This document shows positions 31,709-40,400 of a DNA stretch of 40,702 nt, in pieces. A model generated the notes under the pieces. The model had not been told where the DNA came from and made no database searches. It saw nothing but the letters and a program-made list of their open reading frames with translations. The position numbers were made by a program, and so were the translations under genes. Position 1 is the first letter of the stretch, and each line of letters starts with the position of its first letter. The DNA is from Collinsella aerofaciens (GTDB taxonomy: Bacteria > Actinomycetota > Coriobacteriia > Coriobacteriales > Coriobacteriaceae), in assembly GCA_905213325.1 (NCBI GenBank), contig CAJMHW010000018.1, forward strand, positions 1 through 40,702, given 5' to 3'.

Positions 31709-33055
31709 ATGATCGATCGCTATACCCGCCCGGAGATGGGACACATCTTCTCCCTCGAGAACAAGTACGCCATTTGGCAGGAGATCGAGGTTCTGGCCTG
31801 CGAGGCCCAGGCGGAGCTCGGCAAGATCGGTATTTCCAAAGACGAGGCCCAGTGGATCCGCGACCATGCCAACTTTGAGAAGGCGAAGGTCGATGAGATC
31901 GAGGAAGTCACGCGCCATGACGTCATTGCCTTTCTGACCAACATGAAGGAATACATCGATGCCGATGTTCCCGAGGGCGACCCCAAGCCCAGCCGCTGGG
32001 TTCACTATGGCATGACCAGCTCCGATCTGGGCGACACGGCCCTGTGCTACCAGCTCACCCAGGCCTGCGACCTGATCATCGAGGATGTCAAGAAGCTCGG
32101 CGAGATTTGCAAGCGTCGCGCCTTTGAGGAGCGCAACACGCTCTGTGCCGGCCGCACTCATGGCATCCACGCCGAGCCGATGACCTTCGGCATGAAGTTT
32201 GGCTCTTGGGCCTGGGAGCTCAAGCGCGATCTGGATCGTCTTGAGGACGCCCGCAAGAATGTTGCCTTTGGTGCCATCTCGGGCGCTGTCGGCACGTACA
32301 GCTCCATCGAGCCGTTCGTCGAGGAGTATGTCTGCGAGCACCTGGGCCTGGTTCACGACCCGCTGTCCACGCAGGTTATCAGCCGCGACCATCACGCCTA
32401 TCTCGCCGGCGTTCTCGCCACCACCGCAGCCACCTGCGAGCGCATCGCTACCGAGGTCCGCAATCTGCAGAAGACCGATACGCTCGAGGCCGAGGAGCCG
32501 TTCCGTAAGGGCCAAAAGGGCAGCTCAGCCATGCCGCACAAGCGCAACCCCATCACCATGGAGAAGGTCTGCGGCCTGTCGCGCGTCGTGAAGGCCAACG
32601 CGCAGGTTGCCTTCGACAACGTCGCCCTGTGGCACGAGCGTGACATTTCGCACTCCTCTGCCGAGCGCGTCGCCCAGGCCGACAGCTTCATCGCCCTCGA
32701 CCACATGTTCCAGTGCCTCATTCGCGTTATCGACGGCCTGCAGCTGTACCCTGCCCGCATGATGGCCAACCTCAATAAGACCCGCGGCCTCATCTTCTCC
32801 TCCAAGGTGCTGCTCGCCCTCGTCGACACGGGCATCACCCGCGAGGACGCGTACGCCATTGTGCAGGAGAACGCCATGGCAACCTGGCACGAGGTACAGG
32901 ATTGTGTCTCCGGCCCCACCTTTAAGGAACGTCTCGAGGCCGACCCGCGCTGCACCGTCAGCCAGGAGAAGCTCGACGAGATCTTTGATCCATGGGACTT
33001 CCTCACTCGTATCGACACAGTCTTTGATCGTCTGGAGCAGCTGAGCTTCGAGTAG
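31709..33055 (+). CDS. purB: Adenylosuccinate lyase
   Basis: PurB catalyses two steps of purine synthesis: release of fumarate from SAICAR and from adenylosuccinate. The fumarase/aspartase superfamily signature GSSAMPHKRNP is present, along with the histidine-containing GRTHGIHAEPMTFG and MTSSDLGDTA. The ATG at 31709 follows AAAAAGGAG and gives 448 residues; the ORF could extend upstream, but those codons lie before the ribosome-binding site. A possible -10 box TACAAT lies at about 31657. It is a single gene; purC is found 5.5 kb downstream. Confidence 0.96.
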   Translation: MIDRYTRPEMGHIFSLENKYAIWQEIEVLACEAQAELGKIGISKDEAQWIRDHANFEKAKVDEIEEVTRHDVIAFLTNMKEYIDADVPEGDPKPSRWVHYGMTSSDLGDTALCYQLTQACDLIIEDVKKLGEICKRRAFEERNTLCAGRTHGIHAEPMTFGMKFGSWAWELKRDLDRLEDARKNVAFGAISGAVGTYSSIEPFVEEYVCEHLGLVHDPLSTQVISRDHHAYLAGVLATTAATCERIATEVRNLQKTDTLEAEEPFRKGQKGSSAMPHKRNPITMEKVCGLSRVVKANAQVAFDNVALWHERDISHSSAERVAQADSFIALDHMFQCLIRVIDGLQLYPARMMANLNKTRGLIFSSKVLLALVDTGITREDAYAIVQENAMATWHEVQDCVSGPTFKERLEADPRCTVSQEKLDEIFDPWDFLTRIDTVFDRLEQLSFE

Positions 33056-33081
33056 GTTCGGGCATAACGTTAGCTTTTTAG

Positions 33082-33119
33082 GGCGCTTTGCTGGTAATGT
33101 GTGTTGCCGGCAAAGCGCC
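33082..33119 (+). terminator. Probable terminator of purB
   Basis: A 13-bp stem (GGCGCTTTGCTGG and its complement, one G-T pair) with a 12-base loop. The following bases (CGTTGCATTT) are a poor U-tract, so this may be a regulatory hairpin instead. Confidence 0.45.
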
Positions 33120-33183
33120 TCGTTGCATTTAGGGAAAGACGGGGATAATAGTCGTCTCGAATAACATTCTGAGAGGGGATCGC

Positions 33184-33447
33184 ATGATTTCGTTTGATTA
33201 CAAGCCTCAGGGCGTGTGTGCTCGCAATATTCACCTTGACCTTTCCGATGACGGCAACAAGGTGATGGGCGTTGAATTTACCGGCGGCTGCGACGGCAAT
33301 CTCAAGGCTATCTCCAAGCTGGTCGAGGGCGCTCCTGCCGATCGCGTAATCGAGGTTCTCGCCGGTAATACCTGCGGTATGAAAAAGACCTCCTGCGCCG
33401 ACCAGCTTACACGCGCTATCGAGGCCGCTCGCACCGAGATCGCCTAA
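33184..33447 (+). CDS. TSCPD-domain protein (TIGR03905-like)
   Basis: An 87-residue protein resembling the small TSCPD family, a domain also found at the C-terminus of some vitamin-B12-dependent ribonucleotide reductases. Visible are GVCARNI, FTGGCDGNLKAISKLVEG and CGMKKTSCADQLTRAI with four spaced cysteines. Some family members are thought to bind metal, but function is not established. GAGAGGGG precedes the ATG, and its stop overlaps the start of the next gene by one base, so the two are cotranscribed. Confidence 0.88.
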   Translation: MISFDYKPQGVCARNIHLDLSDDGNKVMGVEFTGGCDGNLKAISKLVEGAPADRVIEVLAGNTCGMKKTSCADQLTRAIEAARTEIA

Positions 33448-34658
33448 TGGGTATCGCCGATCACATCAAGAACGGAATATCGCGTCGCGGCTTTGTACTC
33501 GGTGGGGCTGCCGCGGGCGCTGCCACGGTGCTTGCCGGATGCTCGAAAAAAACGGGCACCAGCGATGATGCCGCCGGCGAGCCGCAGGTTATCAAGGATG
33601 ATTCCAAAATCATCTCGATTACGGATGAGTACGAGGCAGTCGACATCGATCTTGAGCCGGCGGCGTCGTGGACGCTGCCTCTGGGTACGCTGCTGTACTA
33701 CTGCGACGGCGATTACGCCGCGGCAATGATGGCGCCCGCATCGGCACTGCACGCCAACACGCTCGGTGTGCTCAACCTGGGCGATGGCTCGCTTACCACA
33801 TTAATCGAGGATCCTATCGAGGGCACGGGATATGCATTCTACGATGTCCGTGCCGGCGACGGCGTATTCGCGTGGGTTGAGATGAACTTTGCCAATTCAT
33901 CGTGGAAGCTCTACGCTCAAAATCTGTCGGGCGCTTCGCTCTCTGGCGACGTGGTTGAGCTCGATCGAGGTGGCAAGGACTACGATCCGCCGCTGTTTAC
34001 GGCGTTCGGGGCATCAGTCATCTGGTATAAAATGCCTTCGGCAGGCGGCAATAAAACGAGTAGTGATTCGTTTTGCTATCGTCGCTCGCTTGATGAATCC
34101 AAGGCCGAGGTAATTTGGAAATCGACGGGCCGCTTTGCATCGGCCCCGCGCGCGAGCGACGGCATTTTGACCATCTCGCCGCGTGTCCGCAACGACGAGG
34201 GCGTCTACTACGGCATAACGGCAATCGATCTGACCGACGGCAACAACACCAAACGTGCCCAGCTAGTCCTTCCCTCGTCAGTCTCGCCTTTCGAGGCCGT
34301 ATATATGGGCGATACCTTCGTGTTTTCTATCGAGGCGGCCTATAGTGGCGTGGGCAGCCTGGGCAATATGGGCACATATATCGGTAATGAGGGAGGGCCG
34401 TACCTCTTCCTGTCCCGCGAGCCGCTCGCATGTGCGGCTGGCAAGAAGAATAAATACCTTGTTAAGGTACAGGCGTCGCATTTCCTGATCGACACCTCTG
34501 CCAAGACCTATGGCTCGCTGCTGTCGCCCGACCGCGCTTTGGAGTATGGCGATTATCCAGCTACGGCGGGAAAATCGGACTCATTCCTTACGTACGCCAC
34601 GGTGCGCAACAGCCAGGGTATACCAGAGACGGTCACTGCACGTCTATTCTCTCTTTAA
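33447..34658 (+). CDS. Tat-exported lipoprotein of unknown function
   Basis: A 403-residue secreted protein. The N-terminus carries a twin-arginine motif (SRRGFVLGG, R13-R14) and a lipobox TVLAGC with the lipidated cysteine at C32, so it should be folded in the cytoplasm, exported by Tat and anchored outside. The mature part is rich in beta-type segments (GTLLYYCDGDYAAAM, YYGITAIDLTDG) and could form a propeller, but I cannot name a family. It is directly coupled to the TSCPD gene. Confidence 0.8.
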   Translation: MGIADHIKNGISRRGFVLGGAAAGAATVLAGCSKKTGTSDDAAGEPQVIKDDSKIISITDEYEAVDIDLEPAASWTLPLGTLLYYCDGDYAAAMMAPASALHANTLGVLNLGDGSLTTLIEDPIEGTGYAFYDVRAGDGVFAWVEMNFANSSWKLYAQNLSGASLSGDVVELDRGGKDYDPPLFTAFGASVIWYKMPSAGGNKTSSDSFCYRRSLDESKAEVIWKSTGRFASAPRASDGILTISPRVRNDEGVYYGITAIDLTDGNNTKRAQLVLPSSVSPFEAVYMGDTFVFSIEAAYSGVGSLGNMGTYIGNEGGPYLFLSREPLACAAGKKNKYLVKVQASHFLIDTSAKTYGSLLSPDRALEYGDYPATAGKSDSFLTYATVRNSQGIPETVTARLFSL

Positions 34659-34717
34659 GCTTAGAGGGGTTAAAAAGGCGCCAACAGGGGAATAAACGCG
34701 TTGTAATTGTGAGTACC

Positions 34718-34756
34718 GCCCGCCGAGCTGCCGCGTCATAGCGGCATCCGGCGGGC
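34718..34756. other. Large hairpin upstream of the response-regulator gene
   Basis: GCCCGCCG pairs with CGGCGGGC, and TGCCGC with GCGGCA inside it. No T-run follows, so it may be a 5' leader or a terminator of another type for the upstream gene. I see no gene between 34659 and 34811. Confidence 0.45.
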
Positions 34757-34811
34757 TCAGGTGCGTTAAAATGGGCTTGTTCTTAGCTAATTGAGACAGG
34801 GGGGCCGTGTT

Positions 34812-35534
34812 ATGGCTTCAGATGCAAAAAAGATTCTGCTGGTCGAGGATGAGAAGGCAATCCGTGACGCCGTCGCTGCCTATCTCGAGCGCGAAGGCTA
34901 CTGGGTTGTGGGCGTCGGCGACGGCCAGTCCGCGATCGAGGAGTTCGAGAAGCATCAGTTCGACCTGGTCGTGCTCGACCTTATGCTCCCCAAGATTCCC
35001 GGCGAGCGCGTTTGCCGCACCATTCGCGATACCTCGGATGTCCCCATCATCATGCTGACGGCTAAGGGCGAGATCGAGGACCGTATTATCGGTCTTGAGC
35101 TCGGCGCCGACGACTATCTGATTAAGCCGTTCTCGCCGCGCGAGCTCGTCGCCCGCGTTCGCGCTCTGTTCCGCCGTGCCCATCAGGCCGACGAGCCCAC
35201 CGTCGAGGTACTCGACTTCGGCGATCTGGTCATCGATATCTCGGGCCACAAGATCTTGGTCGAGGGCAAGGAAGTCGATCTGACGGCTTCCGAGTTCAAA
35301 CTGCTCACCACGCTTGCCCGCCATCCCGGCCGTGTGTATAACCGCATGGAGCTGGTCGAGAAAGTGCTCGGGTATGACTTTGAGGGCTATGAGCGCACCA
35401 TCGATAGCCACGTGAAGAATCTTCGCGCCAAGCTGGGCGATGATCCCAAGAAGCCCAAGTGGCTCTACACCGTCCATGGTGTCGGCTATCGCTTCGAGGC
35501 TCCGGCCAAGACCGATAAGTCGGACGAGAAATAG
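34812..35534 (+). CDS. OmpR/PhoB-family response regulator
   Basis: A 240-residue regulator. Receiver domain 1-120 with the acidic pocket EDE at 12-14, phospho-acceptor D56 (VVLDLMLP), T83-type switch residue and K105 (LIKPFSP). Winged-helix DNA-binding domain about 135-232 (ASEFKLLTTLARHPGRVYNR, TIDSHVKNLRAKLG, VHGVGYRF). The ATG at 34812 follows a GGGGGG stretch; an upstream start at 34791 is less likely. The next gene is its histidine kinase, 11 bases on. The signal and targets are unknown. Confidence 0.95.
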   Translation: MASDAKKILLVEDEKAIRDAVAAYLEREGYWVVGVGDGQSAIEEFEKHQFDLVVLDLMLPKIPGERVCRTIRDTSDVPIIMLTAKGEIEDRIIGLELGADDYLIKPFSPRELVARVRALFRRAHQADEPTVEVLDFGDLVIDISGHKILVEGKEVDLTASEFKLLTTLARHPGRVYNRMELVEKVLGYDFEGYERTIDSHVKNLRAKLGDDPKKPKWLYTVHGVGYRFEAPAKTDKSDEK

Positions 35535-35545
35535 GGAAATCACAT

Positions 35546-37111
35546 ATGACACCTGCGCGCTTTGAAATCGGACAAAAGCACAAGCAGGAGAGCGAGGCGG
35601 GTTCCAAGGCTAGTTGGAACACGCCTCGTTCCGATTCACGGCCAACGATGAGCTATCCCTCGCGCATGGCACTTGCTTTTGCTCTGACATCGCTCATGAC
35701 AGTATTGGTGCTGGTGGGCGTTGTCTCTGTTGTGTGGGGCACGGTCTTTTCGGATTACACACGCTCCAATATCGTCGAAATCGCAAATTCCGCTGCCGAG
35801 AAGTTGGCGACCTCATATGAGGAAAACGGCTCTTGGACCGCGGGAGAACTGCGCACGGTCGCAACGTCGAGTTTGGTTTCCGACGATCTGGGCATGCAGG
35901 TCGTCAATAAAAAGGGCGTGATCGTTTATGACGATTCCTGGCCCTCGGCAAGCGCCACCGCCGATGTACGCGAAAACCAGGCTACGACCGACGACACGAG
36001 CGGCAAGAGGGCATCGCATAGCCCGGTCTCGTCTGCTCCAACCGACTCCGATAGCGTTGCTAACGTCGAGATTGTAACGTCTTCCGGCGAGCATGCCGGA
36101 CAGGTAAAGCTGTGGGCCATCGGCTCCGACGCTCTGCTCACCAAGGCGGACTCTGCGTTTAGGGAGAAGACCTTTAACGCCATGGCCCTCGCCGCGGTTG
36201 TTGCAATCTGCATTTCGGTCGTTATCGGATCGCTCGTGTCGCGCATGCTCACCAAGCCGATTCATCGTATTACCAGCACCGCCAAGCAGATTCGCGATGG
36301 AGACCTGTCCGCTCGTACGGGCTTGCGCGGCGATGATGAGATCGATCAGCTGGGAGAGACCTTCGACGAGATGGCCACCTCACTCGAGAAGGACATGAAG
36401 CACGAGAAGCGCCTGACCTCTGATGTTGCCCACGAGCTGCGCACGCCGCTCATGGCCATGCTTGCAACGGTCGAGGCCATGCAAGACGGTGTGTATCCCA
36501 CCGATGACGAACACCTGGAAACGGTCGCATCCGAGACGCGTCGTCTGGCCCGTCTGGTGCAGCAGATGCTCGACCTGTCGCGCATGGAAAACAGCACCGC
36601 GCCACTCAACCTGGAGCCGGTGGATATGGTGCCGTTTGTGCGTTCGATTGTGAATGGCCAGGAGCGCCTGTTTGCCGACCGTGACCTGCGTTTGCGCTTT
36701 GCAGATGAGACGCAGGGCCACGATGACGTTGTCGAGGCCGATCCCGACATGATCACGCAATGCGTCATCAACCTCATGAGTAATACCATGCGCTATACCC
36801 CCGAGGGCGGATGGGTCGTGGTGTCGGTGCTCAGTGACCGTAAACACGTCGATATTGCGGTCTCGGACACGGGCATTGGAATCGCCAAGGAAGACCTGTC
36901 GCGCATCTTCGGTCGTTTTTGGCGTGCCGACGCCAGTCGCGCCCGCGAGGCGGGCGGTCTGGGCGTGGGCCTCGCCGTGACCAAGCAGATTGTCGAGCGT
37001 CATCATGGCTACATATCCGTGGAGTCGGAGCTTGGAAAGGGTACGACTTTTACGATTCATCTGCCTCGCGAGCACACGGCGGACGCGGCATCTACTACAA
37101 TGGAGCACTAG
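35546..37111 (+). CDS. Sensor histidine kinase of the two-component pair
   Basis: A 521-residue kinase. Two membrane segments (about 42-66 and 211-233) flank a Ser/Asp-rich extracellular sensor region, then a HAMP domain (about 234-285), a HisKA domain with H296 (DVAHELRTPL), and the GHKL ATPase with NLMSNTMRYTPEGG, DTGIGIAKEDL and GGLGVGLAVTKQ. It phosphorylates the response regulator encoded before it. The first 40 residues are polar and precede the first membrane segment; an in-frame ATG at residue 35 is an alternative start. Confidence 0.95.
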   Translation: MTPARFEIGQKHKQESEAGSKASWNTPRSDSRPTMSYPSRMALAFALTSLMTVLVLVGVVSVVWGTVFSDYTRSNIVEIANSAAEKLATSYEENGSWTAGELRTVATSSLVSDDLGMQVVNKKGVIVYDDSWPSASATADVRENQATTDDTSGKRASHSPVSSAPTDSDSVANVEIVTSSGEHAGQVKLWAIGSDALLTKADSAFREKTFNAMALAAVVAICISVVIGSLVSRMLTKPIHRITSTAKQIRDGDLSARTGLRGDDEIDQLGETFDEMATSLEKDMKHEKRLTSDVAHELRTPLMAMLATVEAMQDGVYPTDDEHLETVASETRRLARLVQQMLDLSRMENSTAPLNLEPVDMVPFVRSIVNGQERLFADRDLRLRFADETQGHDDVVEADPDMITQCVINLMSNTMRYTPEGGWVVVSVLSDRKHVDIAVSDTGIGIAKEDLSRIFGRFWRADASRAREAGGLGVGLAVTKQIVERHHGYISVESELGKGTTFTIHLPREHTADAASTTMEH

Positions 37112-37220
37112 CTTTTCGCTATTCGGTGAAGGAGGGGTTTCGTCCCTGCCGCTCCGAGTTTGCGAAAACGTGCGGGGAAGAACCCGCATTACTGTCGTAT
37201 TTAGGTAAGGAGTGACTCAC

Positions 37221-38108
37221 GTGACAACGATGGAGCGTCGTCCGGATTCCCGTGGCAAGGTTCGTGATATCTATGATGCCGGTGAAAACCTGCTGATGGT
37301 CGCCACCGACCGCATTTCTGCGTTCGACTTCATTCTTCCCGACGAGATTCCGTTTAAGGGAGAGGTGCTCAACCGCATCTCGGCATTCTGGTTCGATAAG
37401 TTTGCCGACATTGTTCCCAACCATCTCGTCTCCATCGATCCGGCGGATTTCCCCGAGGAGTTTGCCGAGTATCGTGACTACCTCGCAGGCCGCGCCATGC
37501 TGGTCAAGAAGGCCCAGACGATTCCTATCGAGTGCATCGTCCGCGGCTATCTGACCGGTTCGGGCAAGAAGACCTATGACGAGAACGGCACCGTATGCGG
37601 CATCCAGCTGCCCGAGGGTCTGACCGAGGCCTCCAAGCTTCCCGAGCCGCTGTTCACGCCGTCCACGAAGGCCGAGATCGGCGACCACGACGAGAACATT
37701 TCGTTCGAGCGTTGCTGCGAGATCGTGGGTGAGGATATCGCCGCGCAGATTCGCGACCTGTCCCTCAAGATTTACAAGGCTGCCGCCGAGTATGCAGCGA
37801 CCCGTGGCATCATCATTGCCGACACCAAGTTCGAGTTCGGTGTCATCGATGGCAAGGTTACGCTGATCGACGAGTGCCTAACGCCCGACTCCAGCCGTTT
37901 CTGGCCCGCCGCCAGCTACGAGGAGGGCAAGATTCAGCCCAGCTACGACAAACAATTCGTCCGCAATTGGCTCAAAGCCAACTGGGATATGACGGGGGAG
38001 ACCCCGCACCTGCCCGCCGAGGTCATCGATGGCACGTCCGAGCGCTATCGCGAGGCCTTCCAGATCATCACGGGCTCCCAGTTCACAAGCATGAAGGAGA
38101 ACGCATAA
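37221..38108 (+). CDS. purC: Phosphoribosylaminoimidazole-succinocarboxamide synthase
   Basis: PurC joins aspartate to CAIR in purine synthesis using ATP. It shows GKVRDIYDAGENLLMVATD, RISAFDF, the segment IECIVRGYLTGSGKK and ADTKFEFGV near the C-terminus. The GTG at 37221 is chosen because AAGGAG at 37207-37212 lies eight bases upstream; the ORF's first GTG at 37212 overlaps that site. The protein has 295 residues. The preceding 109-base gap holds no clear promoter that I can name. The next gene starts directly after the stop codon. Confidence 0.95.
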   Translation: MTTMERRPDSRGKVRDIYDAGENLLMVATDRISAFDFILPDEIPFKGEVLNRISAFWFDKFADIVPNHLVSIDPADFPEEFAEYRDYLAGRAMLVKKAQTIPIECIVRGYLTGSGKKTYDENGTVCGIQLPEGLTEASKLPEPLFTPSTKAEIGDHDENISFERCCEIVGEDIAAQIRDLSLKIYKAAAEYAATRGIIIADTKFEFGVIDGKVTLIDECLTPDSSRFWPAASYEEGKIQPSYDKQFVRNWLKANWDMTGETPHLPAEVIDGTSERYREAFQIITGSQFTSMKENA

Positions 38109-38684
38109 GTGAGTACCCGTAGCGCCACGAACAAGCGCACGCAATCCCACGAAGTTACCGGGGTTGCGCGCAAGTCCGCCGCATCTGCTAAGCCCGCCCG
38201 CCAGGCAGCGAGCTCCGTTCGCGTCGTGCCGGCATCATCCAAGGCACGCCGCAAGGAGCTCGAGAAGGGCGAAAACCTGGAAGGTCTTTCCAAGGAGGAA
38301 AAGCGCGCCCGCAAGGCCAAACAGCGCGCCCGCGAGGATCGCATCTACACGGTGTCGAATATCCTCCTCAAGCAGGATGAGGACTACACCAAGCGCCGTC
38401 GTATCTGGTGGGCCGTGCTCGCCATCGGCATGGTACTCGTCGTGGCAATTTGGGCTTCGCTCTACTTCGCTCCCGGCGGCACGGTGTCCAGTCCTGTTCA
38501 GATGGTCGGCATCGTTTTGTCCTATGTCATCATCCTGGGTGACTTTATCTACGACTTCGTTCGTATCCGTCCCCTGCGCAACATGTACCGCACGCAGGCC
38601 GAGGGCATGTCCGAGAACAAGCTCAACGCTCTTATTGAGCGCGCGGCTGCCGAGGAGGACAAGAAGGACTCCAAGAAGAAGTAG
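38109..38684 (+). CDS. Conserved-type membrane protein, two predicted membrane segments
   Basis: A 191-residue protein with a long basic, Ala/Ser/Lys-rich N-terminus (about 1-95), two membrane segments (about 100-120 and 130-152) and a charged tail ending KKDSKKK. GTG start directly after the purC stop, behind GGAG, so it is cotranscribed with purC. I do not recognise a family; the basic N-terminus might bind nucleic acid or a ribosome, which is speculation. Confidence 0.75.
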   Translation: MSTRSATNKRTQSHEVTGVARKSAASAKPARQAASSVRVVPASSKARRKELEKGENLEGLSKEEKRARKAKQRAREDRIYTVSNILLKQDEDYTKRRRIWWAVLAIGMVLVVAIWASLYFAPGGTVSSPVQMVGIVLSYVIILGDFIYDFVRIRPLRNMYRTQAEGMSENKLNALIERAAAEEDKKDSKKK

Positions 38685-38716
38685 CGTTTGTATTCATACA
38701 TATCGCTAAGATATAT

Positions 38717-38745
38717 GGCGCGTCGTTTTAGCGGCGCGCCTTTTT
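38717..38745 (+). terminator. Terminator of purC and the membrane-protein gene
   Basis: GGCGCG pairs with CGCGCC around a TTTT-containing loop, followed by five T. Confidence 0.88.
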
Positions 38746-38773
38746 ACTGTTCTATAGATAGATGGAGTGGCAC

Positions 38774-40054
38774 ATGATTCGAGCTGCCCTGACGGTCGAA
38801 GAAGCTCTGGAGGGCATGAAGGCCCTGGAGCCCAAGATTAAAAACTATGCGCGCCTGGTTGTCCGCAAGGGCGTAAACGTCAAGCCCGGCCAGGAGGTTG
38901 TCGTTCAGTCTCCGGTCGAGTGCGCGCCCTTTGCCCGCGTGGTGGTCGCGGAGGCTTATGCCGCCGGCGCTGGTCACGTGACGGTCATTTGGGCCGATGA
39001 TGCCGTGACGAGGCTCACGTACGAGCATGTCGATAAAAGCTATTTTGAGCAGACGCCCGAGTGGAAGCGCCTGCAGCTGGATTCCCTGGCCCAGGACGGC
39101 GCCTGCTTTATCTTTATCGAGGGTGCGGACCCTGCCGCCCTTAAGGGCATCGATCCCGCCAAGCCTGCTGCAGCTTCTAAGGCAAGGAATACGCAGTGCA
39201 AGGTCTTCCGCCGTGGACTGGACTACAACATCAACCCGTGGTGCATCGCTGGCGCTCCGGTCGTGGCATGGGCGCGCGAGGTGTTCCCGGGAGATGCCGA
39301 TGAGGTTGCAATCTATAAGCTGTGGAATGCGATTCTGCACACCGCTCGTGCCGATGGCCAGGACCCGGAGAGCGACTGGGAGCTTCATGACGCGGCATTC
39401 GAAAAGAACCTGCGTTTCCTGAACGACAATCGTTTTGACCGCCTACATTACACCGCGGCAAATGGAACCGATCTGACGATTGGCATGACGAAGGGTCACG
39501 AGTGGGCCGGCGGCAAGGGTAAGACGCCCGATGGACACCCCTTCTTCCCCAACATCCCCACCGAGGAGGTCTTCACCTCGCCTGATCGTATGCGTGCCGA
39601 CGGTATCGTGTATTCGGCTATGCCGCTCATTCACCACGGTAACAAGGTTGACGATTTTTGGATTAAGTTCAAGGCCGGCCGCGTAGTGGACTACGATGCC
39701 CGTGTGGGCAAGGCGACGCTTGCGAGCATTATTGACACCGATGAAGGTGCCGCTCATCTGGGCGAGGTCGCGCTCATTTCCAAGAACACTCCGATCCGCG
39801 AAAGCGGCGTTCTGTTCTATGACACGCTCTATGACGAGAACGCTAGCTGCCATCTCGCGCTAGGTGTCGGTTTCCCCGAATGCATCGAGGGTGGGTACGA
39901 CATGTCCAAGGAAGAGCTCCTGGAGCATGGCGTTAACGTCTCGAGCGCGCACGTCGATTTTATGATCGGCACGGACGACATCGATATTAAGGGCATTACG
40001 CCTGATGGACGTGAAGTTGTGATTTTCCAGAACGGCCAATGGAGTTGGGAATAG
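38774..40054 (+). CDS. M29-family aminopeptidase
   Basis: A 426-residue metallo-aminopeptidase of the M29 (thermophilic aminopeptidase, AmpS/PepS) type. Metal-binding segments are visible: NIPTEEVFTSPD, LGEVALI, SCHLALGVG and HVDFMIGTDDI. It should remove N-terminal residues from peptides in the cytoplasm. ATG at 38774 is preceded by GGAG at good spacing; the ATG at 38762 lies before that site. It is the last gene before tRNA-Lys. Confidence 0.93.
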   Translation: MIRAALTVEEALEGMKALEPKIKNYARLVVRKGVNVKPGQEVVVQSPVECAPFARVVVAEAYAAGAGHVTVIWADDAVTRLTYEHVDKSYFEQTPEWKRLQLDSLAQDGACFIFIEGADPAALKGIDPAKPAAASKARNTQCKVFRRGLDYNINPWCIAGAPVVAWAREVFPGDADEVAIYKLWNAILHTARADGQDPESDWELHDAAFEKNLRFLNDNRFDRLHYTAANGTDLTIGMTKGHEWAGGKGKTPDGHPFFPNIPTEEVFTSPDRMRADGIVYSAMPLIHHGNKVDDFWIKFKAGRVVDYDARVGKATLASIIDTDEGAAHLGEVALISKNTPIRESGVLFYDTLYDENASCHLALGVGFPECIEGGYDMSKEELLEHGVNVSSAHVDFMIGTDDIDIKGITPDGREVVIFQNGQWSWE

Positions 40055-40073
40055 TCCCAGACCGTGGTACAAT
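40045..40073 (+). promoter_or_regulatory. Promoter of tRNA-Lys
   Basis: TTGGGA (40045-40050), a 17-base spacer and TACAAT (40068-40073), nine bases before the tRNA 5' end. It overlaps the end of the aminopeptidase gene. Confidence 0.7.
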
Positions 40074-40082
40074 GCCACCCGC

Positions 40083-40158
40083 GGGCCGTTAGCTCAGCTG
40101 GCAGAGCAGGGGACTTTTAATCCCAAGGTCCAGGGTTCGAACCCCTGACGGCCCACCA
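40083..40158 (+). tRNA. tRNA-Lys (anticodon TTT)
   Basis: A full cloverleaf: acceptor GGGCCGT/ACGGCCC, D-arm AGCTCAGCTGG, anticodon loop CTTTTAA (anticodon TTT), T-arm GGGTTCGAACCC, and encoded CCA. Its 3' end and terminator are repeated downstream. Confidence 0.97.
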
Positions 40159-40400
40159 TAGAATAGAAAGCGATCGACTCCGGTTGGTCGCTTTTTTGTT
40201 GCCAAGGCATGGGTTCGAACCCGTCGGGGCGCGGAGCTGAGTAAACGCGCGAGCGTTTGCCAGCGCAGCGCGCAAGGCGCGAAAGCGCCGCAGCGGCCGC
40301 CTGCGGAGCAGGCTGAACCCCTGACGGCCCACCATAGAATAGAAAAGCGATCGACTCCGGTTGGTCGCTTTTTTGTTGCCGGTGCACGGGTTCGAACCCG
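40139..40400 (+). repeat. tRNA-Lys tail duplication around a structured GC-rich element
   Basis: The tRNA 3' half, terminator and following T-arm-like palindrome (40139-40223) are repeated at 40315-40400 with one base inserted; the offset is 176 bp. GGGTTCGAACCC occurs three times (40133, 40211, 40388). Between the copies lies a GC-rich body (40223-40314) with TAAACGCG, AGCGTTT, GCGCGAAAGCGC and GCCTGCGGAGCAGGC hairpins, similar in block order to the element after tRNA-Gly. Confidence 0.88.
40169..40197 (+). terminator. Terminator of tRNA-Lys
   Basis: AGCGATC pairs with GGTCGCT (one G-T pair) followed by six T. An almost identical copy lies at 40346-40375. Confidence 0.85.

Noticed and set aside
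34718..34756. Considered as a strong terminator of the Tat lipoprotein gene
   Set aside because: There is no T-run on either side, so it is kept only as an unexplained hairpin.
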